Source: Acholeplasmatales bacterium (GTDB lineage Bacteria; Bacillota_I; Bacilli_A; Acholeplasmatales; Anaeroplasmataceae). Taken from it: a stretch of 64,000 nt of DNA. The position numbers and the translations under genes were made by a program. The stretch is taken from contig JAILPD010000020.1 in assembly GCA_024690445.1 (NCBI GenBank), positions 1 to 64,000 of the forward strand, in the 5' to 3' direction. Under the pieces are notes generated by a model that was not told the DNA's origin, did not search any database, and saw only the letters and a program-made list of their open reading frames with translations. Positions 53,291 through 62,443 of the stretch are shown in pieces. Numbering within the stretch: position 1 is the stretch's first letter; every line of letters begins with the position of its first letter.

Positions 53291-53295
53291 TATTT

Positions 53296-54183
53296 ATGAA
53301 ATTTAATTATGAATTACATCATATAAAAGGGAATACATATTATATAGATGGGCCTACTAATTGTGGCGTCTATGTAATAAATGATAAAAATGAGGTTGCA
53401 TTATTTGATTGTGGAACTGCAGAAGATGGTCCTAAAATATATGAAACATTAACAAAAAATAATATGAAAATAACTCATTTAATATTTAGTCATTGTCATG
53501 CTGATCATTCAGGTGGATGGGAATATATTTACCATAAGACTAATTGTAAAATGATTGCGTCTAAGGTAGAAAGAGGATTCTTTAGAGATCCTAAGCTAGA
53601 TATAGGATTCCTTTATGGCGGATATCCATTAGATGAATATGATTCTAAATTGATGCACGTAGATATGAATGATGAAATTTATGCATTAGATCAAATACCA
53701 GAAGGTTTAGAATGGTTCCACCTACCTGGTCATCACTGGGGTATGATTGGAATTAAAACAAGCGATGATGTATATTTTGTTGCCGATACTTTAGGATCAA
53801 TTGATTTAGTTGAAAGAGCTCATATATTACTAATATATGATGTTGCAGGATATTTAAAATCATTAGATTTTGTTGAATCATTACAAGGAAAGATGGTCGT
53901 TCCATCTCATAGTCAAGCAACTACAAATATTAAGCCAGTAGTAGATTTTAATAGAATTACAATGTATGAAATTATGGATGTCATTTTAGATTATTTAAAA
54001 GAAGAACATAATTGCACAGAATGCTGCAGCCATATATTTGATCATTATGGTTTAAGAATTACATATAATAAATATCTATTAATATTATCTACTGTAAGAA
54101 GTTATTTATCTTATTTATCTAATAGTAAAAGAATTAAGAACTACTTTAAGGATAATAGAATAGTATTTATAAATGAAGAATAA
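53296..54183 (+). CDS. Metallo-beta-lactamase-fold hydrolase with C-terminal helical domain
   Basis: 295 residues. Metal ligands: SHCHADHSGG (HxHxDH), H in LPGHHWGMIG, D in VADTLGS, H in VPSHSQ; the set is complete for a two-metal site. The C-terminal ~80 residues (from about 215) form a helical or winged-helix tail (MDVILDYLKEEHNCTECCSH) found in a subgroup of MBL proteins. The substrate is unknown; hydrolysis of a thioester or phosphodiester is likely for the fold. Cytoplasmic, cotranscribed with the DUF4250 gene. Confidence 0.85.
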   Translation: MKFNYELHHIKGNTYYIDGPTNCGVYVINDKNEVALFDCGTAEDGPKIYETLTKNNMKITHLIFSHCHADHSGGWEYIYHKTNCKMIASKVERGFFRDPKLDIGFLYGGYPLDEYDSKLMHVDMNDEIYALDQIPEGLEWFHLPGHHWGMIGIKTSDDVYFVADTLGSIDLVERAHILLIYDVAGYLKSLDFVESLQGKMVVPSHSQATTNIKPVVDFNRITMYEIMDVILDYLKEEHNCTECCSHIFDHYGLRITYNKYLLILSTVRSYLSYLSNSKRIKNYFKDNRIVFINEE

Positions 54184-54214
54184 AAAATTAGGTCTCGTTT
54201 GAGACCTATTTTTG
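54184..54214. terminator. Bidirectional terminator
   Basis: AGGTCTC-GTTT-GAGACCT with an A run on the left and ATTTTTG on the right; serves both convergent units. Confidence 0.85.
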
Positions 54215-55336
54215 TTCTGTTGCGGCTTTCATAATAAAATATGTAAGTCTTGTTATATGATACTTTTTATCGATTTTTTCGATATATTTTTTCTTTATTA
54301 GCTTTGATAATTTTCTTAAAATAGCAGAATGCTCTATTTCATTATTATCAAGCTTAAATAGATTTTCAATTTCATTTAATGTCAACCCATTTTCAGAATT
54401 AGTTATTCTTGCAAGGATAGTTACCTCATCGTCTGGCATACTAACTAATAGATTTATTTGTTTACTATAATATTTATCTAAATAAACATCCATTTTGCCA
54501 TACATTGTTTCTGTTAATGGAAGACATTTAGTTATATAGTAGACAGATTCTTCAAATGAATCAGGAGGTAGGACATCTTGATTTAGTATATCTTCAATTT
54601 CATCTTCGCCTACATCGAAGAATCCAGATAAGAATGAACAATAATATGGATTATATTTGAATATTTTTTTATATATTTCAAATCCTTCTTTATAATTACC
54701 TAATGCTATATTATTGTAATACATTAGATATAAGTATCTACTAGATGTTACGTATTCATTGATTAAACTTAATGCATATTGATATTTACCAGCTAAAGTA
54801 ACACAAAATGCATAATCAAATAATGAATCAACTATGTTTTCTTTATCTAGACGATATTGCATCTCAGAATATTTTCTTGCCTCATTATATTTAGCAGCAG
54901 TAATACATTCATCTGTAATAGCAGATAGTAGCCTAATATATGGTCTAGATTCTAGATTTAACCAAATGGAGAATTGAGGATTATCTAAATCAATATTTTT
55001 AGTTAATAACCATTTTTTAAACTCTTCTCTAATATCTTCTAATTTAGTTATTCTATCAACAGGATTATCAATAGAAAGAAGAACTAATAATATTTTAGAA
55101 TCATAATGATAAGGACATGTGGCTATAGCCTCATGTAATAAATTAATTGAATCTTCAATATTTTCAGCATTAGAGGCTTCTTCATATAAAACCTCAGCTT
55201 TATCGAATTCATCATCTATTTTATATAATCCATTATCATATAATTCATTGAATTCCTTTTCAGCCTCATCAATATCAATATCTGGATTATCAGATAAAAA
55301 TCTATTAAAGGCTCTACTATATCTTTCTTTATTCAT
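54206..55336 (-). CDS. TPR-like protein with C-terminal winged helix
   Basis: 376 residues, function not recognised. Residues ~45-260 are helical hairpins of TPR character (AEVLYEEASNAENIEDSINLLHEA split over two helices; YNEARKYSEMQYRLD; GNYKEGFEIYKKIFKYNP). The last ~75 residues look like a winged helix (NGLTLNEIENLF, SAILRKLSKLIKKKYIEKID). This layout suggests a protein-regulated transcription factor or scaffold. It is the last gene of a leftward operon behind plsC- and dagK-like lipid genes. I chose ATG 55336 (GGAAGAGGTGA 8 bases upstream); it overlaps the dagK end by 8 bases. Confidence 0.65.
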   Translation of the reverse strand: MNKERYSRAFNRFLSDNPDIDIDEAEKEFNELYDNGLYKIDDEFDKAEVLYEEASNAENIEDSINLLHEAIATCPYHYDSKILLVLLSIDNPVDRITKLEDIREEFKKWLLTKNIDLDNPQFSIWLNLESRPYIRLLSAITDECITAAKYNEARKYSEMQYRLDKENIVDSLFDYAFCVTLAGKYQYALSLINEYVTSSRYLYLMYYNNIALGNYKEGFEIYKKIFKYNPYYCSFLSGFFDVGEDEIEDILNQDVLPPDSFEESVYYITKCLPLTETMYGKMDVYLDKYYSKQINLLVSMPDDEVTILARITNSENGLTLNEIENLFKLDNNEIEHSAILRKLSKLIKKKYIEKIDKKYHITRLTYFIMKAATEQK

Positions 55337-56171
55337 CTTTTTCACCTCTTCCAGCAAAATAAGAGGTTACATTTAGGGTGGTTTCACCATCAACTTGGAT
55401 AGCATTAGGTCTATCAAATGTGACACTGATTTCTTTTCCCTTAATGACATCTACGTACTGCGGATATTTTTTTACATGTAGTCCACTAAATATACTTTTA
55501 AATGCGATAGCAATTCTAAGTCTAAATCTTCCGTGGATTATAACACATGATAATTCACTTGATTTTCTATCTTGGTTTGGTGCTATTTTCATACCACCGC
55601 CAACGTATCTACCATTTAAACATGATGCAAGCCATACATTTTTATAATTATATTCCTTACCATCGACAATTATTTTAGCCTTACATGGCTTATATTTAAA
55701 AAGAAGAAGATTTCTTGCAATCTTTGTATAATCATATTTTTTACCCTTAGCTTTGAGCCTATCAGCAACTTCACATACAGTGCCATCAATTCCAAAGCTT
55801 GCGTTATTAATAAAGAATGACTCCTTATCATTTATTTTAACTATAGGTAATTTTTTAATATATTTATCTAATTCAATTAATCCATCTTTTTCAATGTCTC
55901 TTAAAAAATCATTTCCAGTTCCATCGGCAGAATATAATATCCTAGCATCAAAAGGATACTTCTTATATGTATTTGCAAAATAATTAATTGTTCCGTCTCC
56001 ACCAGATAAAATAACAGTATCATCCTTAGTTAGTGAAGAAGAAAAAGATTTAAAATCTAATCCATTAAAAATGATTGGCTTTATACCAGGAAATTTAACA
56101 CTGTATAATTTTATTAAGTTTTCTTTTGATGAAGAACTATTAGATTCTAAATTATACAGTAAATAGAACAT
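55329..56171 (-). CDS. Diacylglycerol/lipid kinase family protein
   Basis: 280 residues of the DagK/YegS/BmrU class: nucleotide loop LSGGDGTINYF, then SADGTGNDFLRDI and NNASFGIDG, with a C-terminal beta-sandwich (AIQVDGE). These cytoplasmic kinases phosphorylate diacylglycerol or a related lipid so that it can re-enter phospholipid synthesis. The ATG touches the stop of the preceding plsC-like gene (TAAATG), so the two are coupled; both act on phosphatidate, which supports the assignment. Confidence 0.9.
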   Translation of the reverse strand: MFYLLYNLESNSSSSKENLIKLYSVKFPGIKPIIFNGLDFKSFSSSLTKDDTVILSGGDGTINYFANTYKKYPFDARILYSADGTGNDFLRDIEKDGLIELDKYIKKLPIVKINDKESFFINNASFGIDGTVCEVADRLKAKGKKYDYTKIARNLLLFKYKPCKAKIIVDGKEYNYKNVWLASCLNGRYVGGGMKIAPNQDRKSSELSCVIIHGRFRLRIAIAFKSIFSGLHVKKYPQYVDVIKGKEISVTFDRPNAIQVDGETTLNVTSYFAGRGEKDE

Positions 56172-56996
56172 TTATTTCCCTTCTTTTCTAAATAGGTATT
56201 GCTTTTTTATTAATTCAGATGTTTCATTAGCTAAATCAACAGTATTCATGCTGACAACCTCTTCAGGAGTATACACCTTAACAACATCCATATAGATATT
56301 ATTTTTTTTAGGTGTCATAGTAATACTTTCAGTATTTGTTAAGCAAACAACTACTAAAGGACATTTAGCTCTTTGAGCTATTTTAAATGAACCAGCATGG
56401 AAATCTAGTAAAACATCGTCAGTTTTATTTCTTGTTCCTTCAGGGAAAATAACCATTGACGAATTTTGATCTTTAATAATTTTAGATGCTCTTACAATTG
56501 ATTTAACAGCGGCGAAATCATCATCTCTTGGCATTGGAACAAAGGCACAATTCTTAATGAAGTTACCATAAATAGGCATTGATAGATTTTCAGGCTTTGT
56601 TACATCTGCAATATTACCAGGGAAGAAGTATCCAATAGGAAATGGATCCCAATTGCTTCTATGATTACAAACAATTAAGAATTTTTCATTTTGTGGAACT
56701 AAATCTAATCCAGTATGATGAATCTTAATTCTAAATATATCTAATACTAGCTTATATGTTTGTTTAGTAATGAATGATGCAAATTTCTTTGGTTTATTGA
56801 CTTCCTTTTTACCACGCATAAATAAATTACATACAAACATAAATAATATGTAGATTGGTAATAGTAAAGTATAAGTAACTGGAATTAATAAAACCATGAT
56901 TAAATCCCAGTACCAAAGTGTATATATTCCTGTAAAATATGTGATAACTGCATTTATGCATACTGCAATTATTCCAATAATAATTTCTAATTTCAT
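56172..56996 (-). CDS. plsC: 1-acylglycerol-3-phosphate acyltransferase
   Basis: 274 residues. Two or three N-terminal membrane segments (about 3-25, 27-58), then the acyltransferase motifs NHRSNWDPF (HxxxxD) and VIFPEGTRNK, with FVPMPRDDD between. It adds the second acyl chain to lysophosphatidate, giving phosphatidate. First gene of the leftward operon plsC-dagK-TPR. Its promoter must lie in the 91-base gap shared with the rightward DUF815 gene. Confidence 0.92.
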   Translation of the reverse strand: MKLEIIIGIIAVCINAVITYFTGIYTLWYWDLIMVLLIPVTYTLLLPIYILFMFVCNLFMRGKKEVNKPKKFASFITKQTYKLVLDIFRIKIHHTGLDLVPQNEKFLIVCNHRSNWDPFPIGYFFPGNIADVTKPENLSMPIYGNFIKNCAFVPMPRDDDFAAVKSIVRASKIIKDQNSSMVIFPEGTRNKTDDVLLDFHAGSFKIAQRAKCPLVVVCLTNTESITMTPKKNNIYMDVVKVYTPEEVVSMNTVDLANETSELIKKQYLFRKEGK

Positions 56997-57087
56997 ATTT
57001 AAAACCTCAATTATAAAATAATTGTATCATTTTTTTATACTTTTTTCTATAATTAGAATATAATATGCATTAATGAGGTGATAATTT

Positions 57088-58287
57088 ATGTTTTATCTTT
57101 TTAATAACATAAAGGAAAAGGAAATATTAGATGCTGTATTAAAGGCAAAATATACTAACGATGAAAAGGATATTGATGATGCTATTTCTAAATTAGTTAC
57201 CTTTTCAACTAAATGGAAATTAACTGGAAATCTATGGAAGAAGTATATTTTATATACACTTATAAATAATGATAATCCTTATACTAGAGCTATTGAAAGA
57301 AACCAAGAGGTTGTTGGTGAATCTGAATTTGCGTTATTAGATTTAGAAGAATTTCATAATCTATATAATTTAAACGCTCCATTTTTAAATAGAGTTAATA
57401 ATTATAATTTCTTAAAAACAACTGGAAGTCATTATATTAGAGATTTAATTGAGGAATTATATTCATCAATTGATAATTCATTTAAATCATTTAAAAATGC
57501 TATTTTAGGTTTTTATAAAAATAACGGCTTAGGTGAAATGGCTATCTATAAAGCATTTAGAGTAAATGATGGTGTATTAGAACCAATAAAGCATGTTTTA
57601 GAAGTTACATTTGATGATTTAATTGGATATGATTATCAAAAGAATTTATTAAAAGCCAATACAGAAGCATTCTTAAATAATGAACCATATAACAATGTAT
57701 TATTATATGGTGATGCTGGTACTGGTAAATCAACATCAATAAAAGCATTAATTAATGAATATTTTGATAAAGGCTTAAGAATTATTGAAGTATATAAATA
57801 TCAGATGCAAGAAATCGCAAAGATAATTAATACTCTAAAATCAAGACCATATTACTATGTAATATATATGGACGATTTATCATTTGAGGAAAATGAAATT
57901 GGTTATAAATATTTAAAGAGTATTATTGAAGGTGGAATTGAACCAAAACCTTCTAATGTAGTTGTTTATGCAACTTCAAACAGAAAGCATTTGATTAAAG
58001 AAACAACTGCGGATAACGGTACTATCTTTGATGATCTACATAGAAATGAAACTCAAGCTGAAAAGCTATCATTATGTTATAGATTTGGTCTTCAAATATT
58101 CTATTCTTCATTATCTCCAATGGAATTTAGAAGTATGGTTATTGAATTAGCTAATAGAAATGATATAGATTTAGATGAAAAAACATTATTATTAGAGGCT
58201 AATAAATTCCAAATGACTAATGGAACATTATCAGGAAGAACTGCGTCTCAATTTATTGATTATATTTCATCTGCTTATAAAAAGTAG
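57088..58287 (+). CDS. DUF815-family AAA ATPase
   Basis: 399 residues. Residues ~1-180 are a helical domain; the AAA core follows: IGYDYQKNLLKANTEAFL, Walker A GDAGTGKST, Walker B YVIYMDDLSF, sensor ATSNRKHLI, and RFGLQIFYSSLS. This matches DUF815 proteins, related to DnaC/RuvB-type ATPases, whose function is unknown. AGGTGAT precedes the ATG. A terminator follows; no partner gene is adjacent. Confidence 0.88.
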   Translation: MFYLFNNIKEKEILDAVLKAKYTNDEKDIDDAISKLVTFSTKWKLTGNLWKKYILYTLINNDNPYTRAIERNQEVVGESEFALLDLEEFHNLYNLNAPFLNRVNNYNFLKTTGSHYIRDLIEELYSSIDNSFKSFKNAILGFYKNNGLGEMAIYKAFRVNDGVLEPIKHVLEVTFDDLIGYDYQKNLLKANTEAFLNNEPYNNVLLYGDAGTGKSTSIKALINEYFDKGLRIIEVYKYQMQEIAKIINTLKSRPYYYVIYMDDLSFEENEIGYKYLKSIIEGGIEPKPSNVVVYATSNRKHLIKETTADNGTIFDDLHRNETQAEKLSLCYRFGLQIFYSSLSPMEFRSMVIELANRNDIDLDEKTLLLEANKFQMTNGTLSGRTASQFIDYISSAYKK

Positions 58288-58314
58288 AAGTCCTAAGGGA
58301 CTTTTATTTTTTTT
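58288..58314 (+). terminator. Terminator of the DUF815 gene
   Basis: AAGTCC and GGACTT arms with a 4-base loop, then TTATTTTTTTT. Confidence 0.75.
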
Positions 58315-58356
58315 ATAAATTGCTATAATTGAAATAAGATATAGCGTGGTGGTAGT

Positions 58357-59241
58357 ATGATTTTATTAGAAAATGAATATTTAATAATTAACGTATCCTT
58401 AGATGGTGGTTCAATGACTTCAATTTTTGATAAAAAGAAGAAAGTTGAGCTTTTATATCAAAAGGATATAAGAAGTTGGCAAGGACAAGATGTTGTAATA
58501 TTTCCATTTGTTGCAAGACTTAAAAATGGAATGTATAAGGTAGATGGAAAAGAATACTCTTTAAAGAATCATGGTATTGTTAGATACTCAAGATTAAAGG
58601 TATGGGAAAAGAGTGATACTAAGGCTATTTTATATTTAGATTCAACAAGTGAAACACTTGCCGTTTATCCATATAATTTCCATTTTGAAATTATATATGA
58701 GCTTATTGATAATAAGCTTTCTATTAAATATAAAATTGTAAATACAGATAATAAGAAAATTTATTATGAATTCGGTGGTCATCCAGCTTTAAAGGTTGAT
58801 GGAGTTGAAAATGAATTTGGATTTGAAATTAGGGATACTATCTTAGAATTCCCAAGCGATATTAATACAGAAAGATATTTCTTAGATGATACAGGATCAT
58901 ATATCATCAATAAAAATAATGTATTAATACCTTCTGAATTAATTATTACTAAAAAATTAATTGAGGATGCTAAAACTATTATTTTAGACGCATCAAAGAT
59001 AGATGAATGTATTTTAAGAACAAAGAAATATCGTTTCTATTTTGATATTAATGATGCTCAAATTTTAGCATTATGGACCGCACCTGGCTTTGGTGATTAT
59101 TTATGTGTTGAACCTTGGTGGGGAATTCCAGATATTAATAATCCAAATCCCGAGCTTAGAGATAAGCCGTTGATTCATAGCCTAAATCCTAATGAAAGCG
59201 AGGAGAAGGGATATTCTATTACAATATCCTGGGATGAATAA
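58357..59241 (+). CDS. Aldose 1-epimerase (LacX/YeaD-like)
   Basis: 294 residues of the galactose-mutarotase fold. Catalytic marks: H in KNHGIVR, H in EFGGHPAL and E in CVEPWWGI, plus FPFVARLKNG. It interconverts alpha and beta anomers of a hexose. The shorter length and C-V-E-P-W-W-G-I form are typical of LacX-like members, whose sugar is uncertain. Its stop shares a base with the next start (TAATG), which couples it to a HEPN-motif protein. Confidence 0.88.
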   Translation: MILLENEYLIINVSLDGGSMTSIFDKKKKVELLYQKDIRSWQGQDVVIFPFVARLKNGMYKVDGKEYSLKNHGIVRYSRLKVWEKSDTKAILYLDSTSETLAVYPYNFHFEIIYELIDNKLSIKYKIVNTDNKKIYYEFGGHPALKVDGVENEFGFEIRDTILEFPSDINTERYFLDDTGSYIINKNNVLIPSELIITKKLIEDAKTIILDASKIDECILRTKKYRFYFDINDAQILALWTAPGFGDYLCVEPWWGIPDINNPNPELRDKPLIHSLNPNESEEKGYSITISWDE

Positions 59242-60323
59242 TGGATATATTTAAGCAATATAAAAATAAATTAAAAAAATTTGATTACAATTATTATTTA
59301 CAAAGAAAGAATTATCAAATAGCTAGTGCTCTTGGTGCACTTGATACTTCATCTTGTATTATTGATGCTTATTTAATTGATGAACCTTCATTATCAAAAG
59401 AAGAGTATGTTTTAAGATTATATGCATTACTGCAAGGTTTATTTGTATCAATTGACTCACTTTATTCTTTAACAGTTGCTTTAACTGGTTCTAAGAATTT
59501 CATTAATATCAATAACAACATTCATTTAAGAAACTTAAAATATGTTAGAAATAATGTTGTTGGTCACCCATCAAATAGAATATATGGTGGAAATGATGCA
59601 TATTGTATTTTAGATAATGATAGAATTACAAAGAATTTCTTTACTTATAATATTTATACAAAAGAAAGTATTAAGAATATAACAATGGATACTAATGAGC
59701 TTATCTTTTCATATTTAAAAGAAGCTAATAATTTATTAGATGAGTTATATTCAGTAGTAAATAAGTATGTTGGATCATCCGAAATTAAGACATTAATTTC
59801 TGATGTATTAGACCATTATTATAGAAATGGTCATTATATTAATGAATTGAATAGATTCATTGATAAATATCGTCAAACTTACCCATCAGCTAAAAAGGAA
59901 CAGCATAGAATTTTATGGCGTTATGACCTTATCATGAAACTAGATGCAATATCAAATTCTAATAAGAATTTAATTGAGGTTATCAATTATTGTATTGGTC
60001 TTGAATTAAATAAAATGTATAAGCATATTATGTGTAAAGATTATAAGCATAGAGACGAATTTGAATTACCTTCAATGATTTTATCTATGTATAGATTCTT
60101 TAATAGAAATCCTGAGTATGTTCCTTATATTGATCATTTAAAGGATCATGATGATCCATTATTCTTTGAATCATTAAAAGCTGTTTATGAGGGTGTTTCA
60201 TTAAAGAAGATGCAAGGTGCGATGGATTATTTAGGATTTTTGATTACATTATATATGGCAAACCAATCTGATTTAATTTATGCGATTGCTCTTCCTATAT
60301 CAGAATATAGAAAGAAACAATAA
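59241..60323 (+). CDS. Unknown protein with a HEPN-like R-x5-H motif
   Basis: 360 mostly helical residues, no signal peptide. Residues ~95-112 read LRNLKYVRNNVVGHPSNR: the R-N-N-V-V-G-H core is the R-x4-6-H motif that forms the RNase site of HEPN domains, set as usual near the end of a helix that follows a long helical hairpin (LRLYALLQGLFVSIDSLY). The second half (about 180-360) is helical with no known motif. HEPN proteins act as toxins, antiphage effectors or RNA processing enzymes. No antitoxin-like gene is adjacent; it is coupled to the epimerase gene by a one-base overlap. RNase activity is inference only. Confidence 0.6.
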   Translation: MDIFKQYKNKLKKFDYNYYLQRKNYQIASALGALDTSSCIIDAYLIDEPSLSKEEYVLRLYALLQGLFVSIDSLYSLTVALTGSKNFININNNIHLRNLKYVRNNVVGHPSNRIYGGNDAYCILDNDRITKNFFTYNIYTKESIKNITMDTNELIFSYLKEANNLLDELYSVVNKYVGSSEIKTLISDVLDHYYRNGHYINELNRFIDKYRQTYPSAKKEQHRILWRYDLIMKLDAISNSNKNLIEVINYCIGLELNKMYKHIMCKDYKHRDEFELPSMILSMYRFFNRNPEYVPYIDHLKDHDDPLFFESLKAVYEGVSLKKMQGAMDYLGFLITLYMANQSDLIYAIALPISEYRKKQ

Positions 60324-60385
60324 TACATTTTATCTATGTACAAAAGTGTTTCTAGTAAAATAAGCGTTTTCTAAAAATAAAATAC

Positions 60386-60414
60386 TTTAAAAGCCTTTGA
60401 TAGTTTGTTATAAT
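60386..60414 (+). promoter_or_regulatory. Promoter of typA, nested in a hairpin
   Basis: TTTAAA (60386-60391), 17-base spacer, TATAAT (60409-60414). The -10 box lies in the loop and right arm of the hairpin at 60394-60422. Confidence 0.65.
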
Positions 60415-60429
60415 ATCAAAGGTTTTTTT
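60394..60429 (+). terminator. Terminator upstream of typA
   Basis: Perfect 9-base arms CCTTTGATA and TATCAAAGG around 11 bases, followed by seven T; ends transcripts from the HEPN-motif gene. Confidence 0.8.
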
Positions 60430-60455
60430 ATTATATAAAACGGAGGAGATCTATT

Positions 60456-62282
60456 ATGGAAATTAGAAATGTAGCTATTATCGCTCACGTTGACCATGGT
60501 AAAACAACTATGGTAGATAAGCTTTTATATTCTTCACATACATTTAGAGAAAACCAAGTAGTCGATACTTGTGTAATGGATTCAGGTGCTATCGAAAAGG
60601 AAAGAGGTATCACAATCCTTGCAAAGAATACTGCAGTTTCATACAAAGGAACAAAAATTAATATATTAGATACTCCAGGACATGCTGACTTCTCAGGTGA
60701 AGTTGAGCGTATTATGAAGATGGTTGATGGTGTTGTATTAATCGTTGACGCTTATGAAGGAACAATGCCTCAAACAAGATTCGTTTTAAAGAAAGCATTC
60801 GAGGCTCATTTAAAGCCAATCGTTGTAATTAATAAAATTGATAAGTCTGCCGCTAGACCTTTAGAGGTAATTGATGAAGTATTAGAATTATTCATCGATT
60901 TAGGTTGTGATGAAGATGAATTAGATTTCCCTGTTATTTATGCATCTGCTGTAAATAATACATGTTCATTAGATCCAGATCCAGCTACACAAACGCCAGG
61001 TATGGAACCATTATTAGATATGATTATTAAAGAGATTCCAGCTCCATCATATGATTGTGAATCTCCACTTCAATTACAACCTGCATTATTAGATTATACT
61101 GATTTCGTAGGTCGTATTGGTATTGGTAGAATTACAAGAGGAACTATTAAGTCTGGTGAGGTTGTATCTTGTTGTAGATTAGATGGTTCTATTAAGCAAT
61201 TTAGAGTTCAAAAACTTTATGGTTTCTTAGGACTTGATAGAATTGAAATTCAAGAAGGTAAGGCTGGAGATATCGTTGCCGTTTCAGGTTTGGGTGATAT
61301 TTCAGTTGGTGAAACTATTTGTACTGCTGGTAAGGAAGAACCACTTGAAAAGATTCATATTTCAGAGCCAACAGTTGAAATGACTTTTGGTACAAATACT
61401 TCTCCATTCTGTGGTAAGGATGGTAAGCTAGTTACAGCTACTAAGATTGAAGAAAGATTATTTAGAGAAGTTCAAAAGGATGTTTCTTTAAAGGTAACTA
61501 GAATTAATAACGCAGAAGAGTGGAGAGTTGCTGGTCGTGGTGAACTTCATTTAGGTATTTTAATTGAAACTATGAGAAGAGAAGGATATGAATTTCAAGT
61601 ATCTCGTCCTCATGTTATTTATAAGGAAATTGATGGCGTTGAATGTGAGCCATATGAATATACTGTAATTGACTGTCCAAATGAATATGCTGGTGCTGTT
61701 ATCGAAATGATGGGTAATAGACATGGTATTATGGAAACAATGTCAAATACAGAAACTCAAACTAGAGTAATTTATCAAATTCCATCTCGTGGATTAATTG
61801 GATTTAATACAGACTTTATGACAGTTACTAAGGGTTATGGCATTATCAATCATAGCTTTAGTGAATATAGACCAGTTGAATCTGTAAATGTCGCAGAAAG
61901 AACATCTGGTGTATTAGTATCTATGGCTACAGGTCAATCAACAGCTTATGCACTTGGACATCTAGAAGATAGAGGTTCAATGTTTGTTGGACCTGGTGAG
62001 GATATTTACGAAGGTATGATTGTTGGTTGGTGTAATAAGGATATCGACCTTGCAATTAACCCAGTTCAAGCTAAGCAACAAACAAATACTCGTTCATCAA
62101 ATAAGGATATGACTGTAGTATTAAAAAAGCCTATCATTTTAAGCTTAGAGGCTTGTCTAGAATTCATTAATGATGATGAGTTAGTAGAAGTAACTCCAAA
62201 TCATATCAGACTTAGAAAGAGAATTCTTGATACAGTTAATCGTAAGAAATTTGATGCTAAGATGAGAGCTGAAAATGACTAA
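60456..62282 (+). CDS. typA: Ribosome-associated GTPase TypA/BipA
   Basis: 608 residues, full length. G motifs: AHVDHGKTT, RGITI, DTPGHADF, NKIDKSAAR. EF-G-like domains III and V follow, then the BipA-specific C-terminal domain (AQQTNTRSSNKDM). TypA binds the ribosome under stress or cold and helps assembly of the large subunit. GGAGGAG precedes the ATG. Frequent AAG and GGT codons suggest strong expression. Its promoter is nested in the preceding terminator. Confidence 0.97.
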   Translation: MEIRNVAIIAHVDHGKTTMVDKLLYSSHTFRENQVVDTCVMDSGAIEKERGITILAKNTAVSYKGTKINILDTPGHADFSGEVERIMKMVDGVVLIVDAYEGTMPQTRFVLKKAFEAHLKPIVVINKIDKSAARPLEVIDEVLELFIDLGCDEDELDFPVIYASAVNNTCSLDPDPATQTPGMEPLLDMIIKEIPAPSYDCESPLQLQPALLDYTDFVGRIGIGRITRGTIKSGEVVSCCRLDGSIKQFRVQKLYGFLGLDRIEIQEGKAGDIVAVSGLGDISVGETICTAGKEEPLEKIHISEPTVEMTFGTNTSPFCGKDGKLVTATKIEERLFREVQKDVSLKVTRINNAEEWRVAGRGELHLGILIETMRREGYEFQVSRPHVIYKEIDGVECEPYEYTVIDCPNEYAGAVIEMMGNRHGIMETMSNTETQTRVIYQIPSRGLIGFNTDFMTVTKGYGIINHSFSEYRPVESVNVAERTSGVLVSMATGQSTAYALGHLEDRGSMFVGPGEDIYEGMIVGWCNKDIDLAINPVQAKQQTNTRSSNKDMTVVLKKPIILSLEACLEFINDDELVEVTPNHIRLRKRILDTVNRKKFDAKMRAEND

Positions 62283-62315
62283 AACAAGAAAGCCTATTTT
62301 AATATGTTAAAGAGG

Positions 62316-62342
62316 GACTATATCAAATGATATAGTCTTTTG
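62316..62342 (+). terminator. Terminator of typA
   Basis: Perfect 10-base arms GACTATATCA and TGATATAGTC around AA, then TTTTG. Confidence 0.9.
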
Positions 62343-62353
62343 TTTTACCCAAG

Positions 62354-62382
62354 TTGTTTATATGCATAAAATGTGTTATCAT
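62354..62382 (+). promoter_or_regulatory. Promoter of the PNPOx-family gene
   Basis: TTGTTT (62354-62359), 17-base spacer, TATCAT (62377-62382). Confidence 0.55.
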
Positions 62383-62397
62383 TTAGCTGATGATAAC
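62375..62397 (+). promoter_or_regulatory. Inverted repeat over the -10 and start site (candidate operator)
   Basis: Perfect arms GTTATCAT and ATGATAAC separated by 7 bases, covering the -10 box: a typical repressor layout. The regulator is unknown. Confidence 0.6.
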
Positions 62398-62443
62398 GGT
62401 TAAAAACAAAGAGGTTTTTATAAATTTTTTGGAGTGTGAGATT

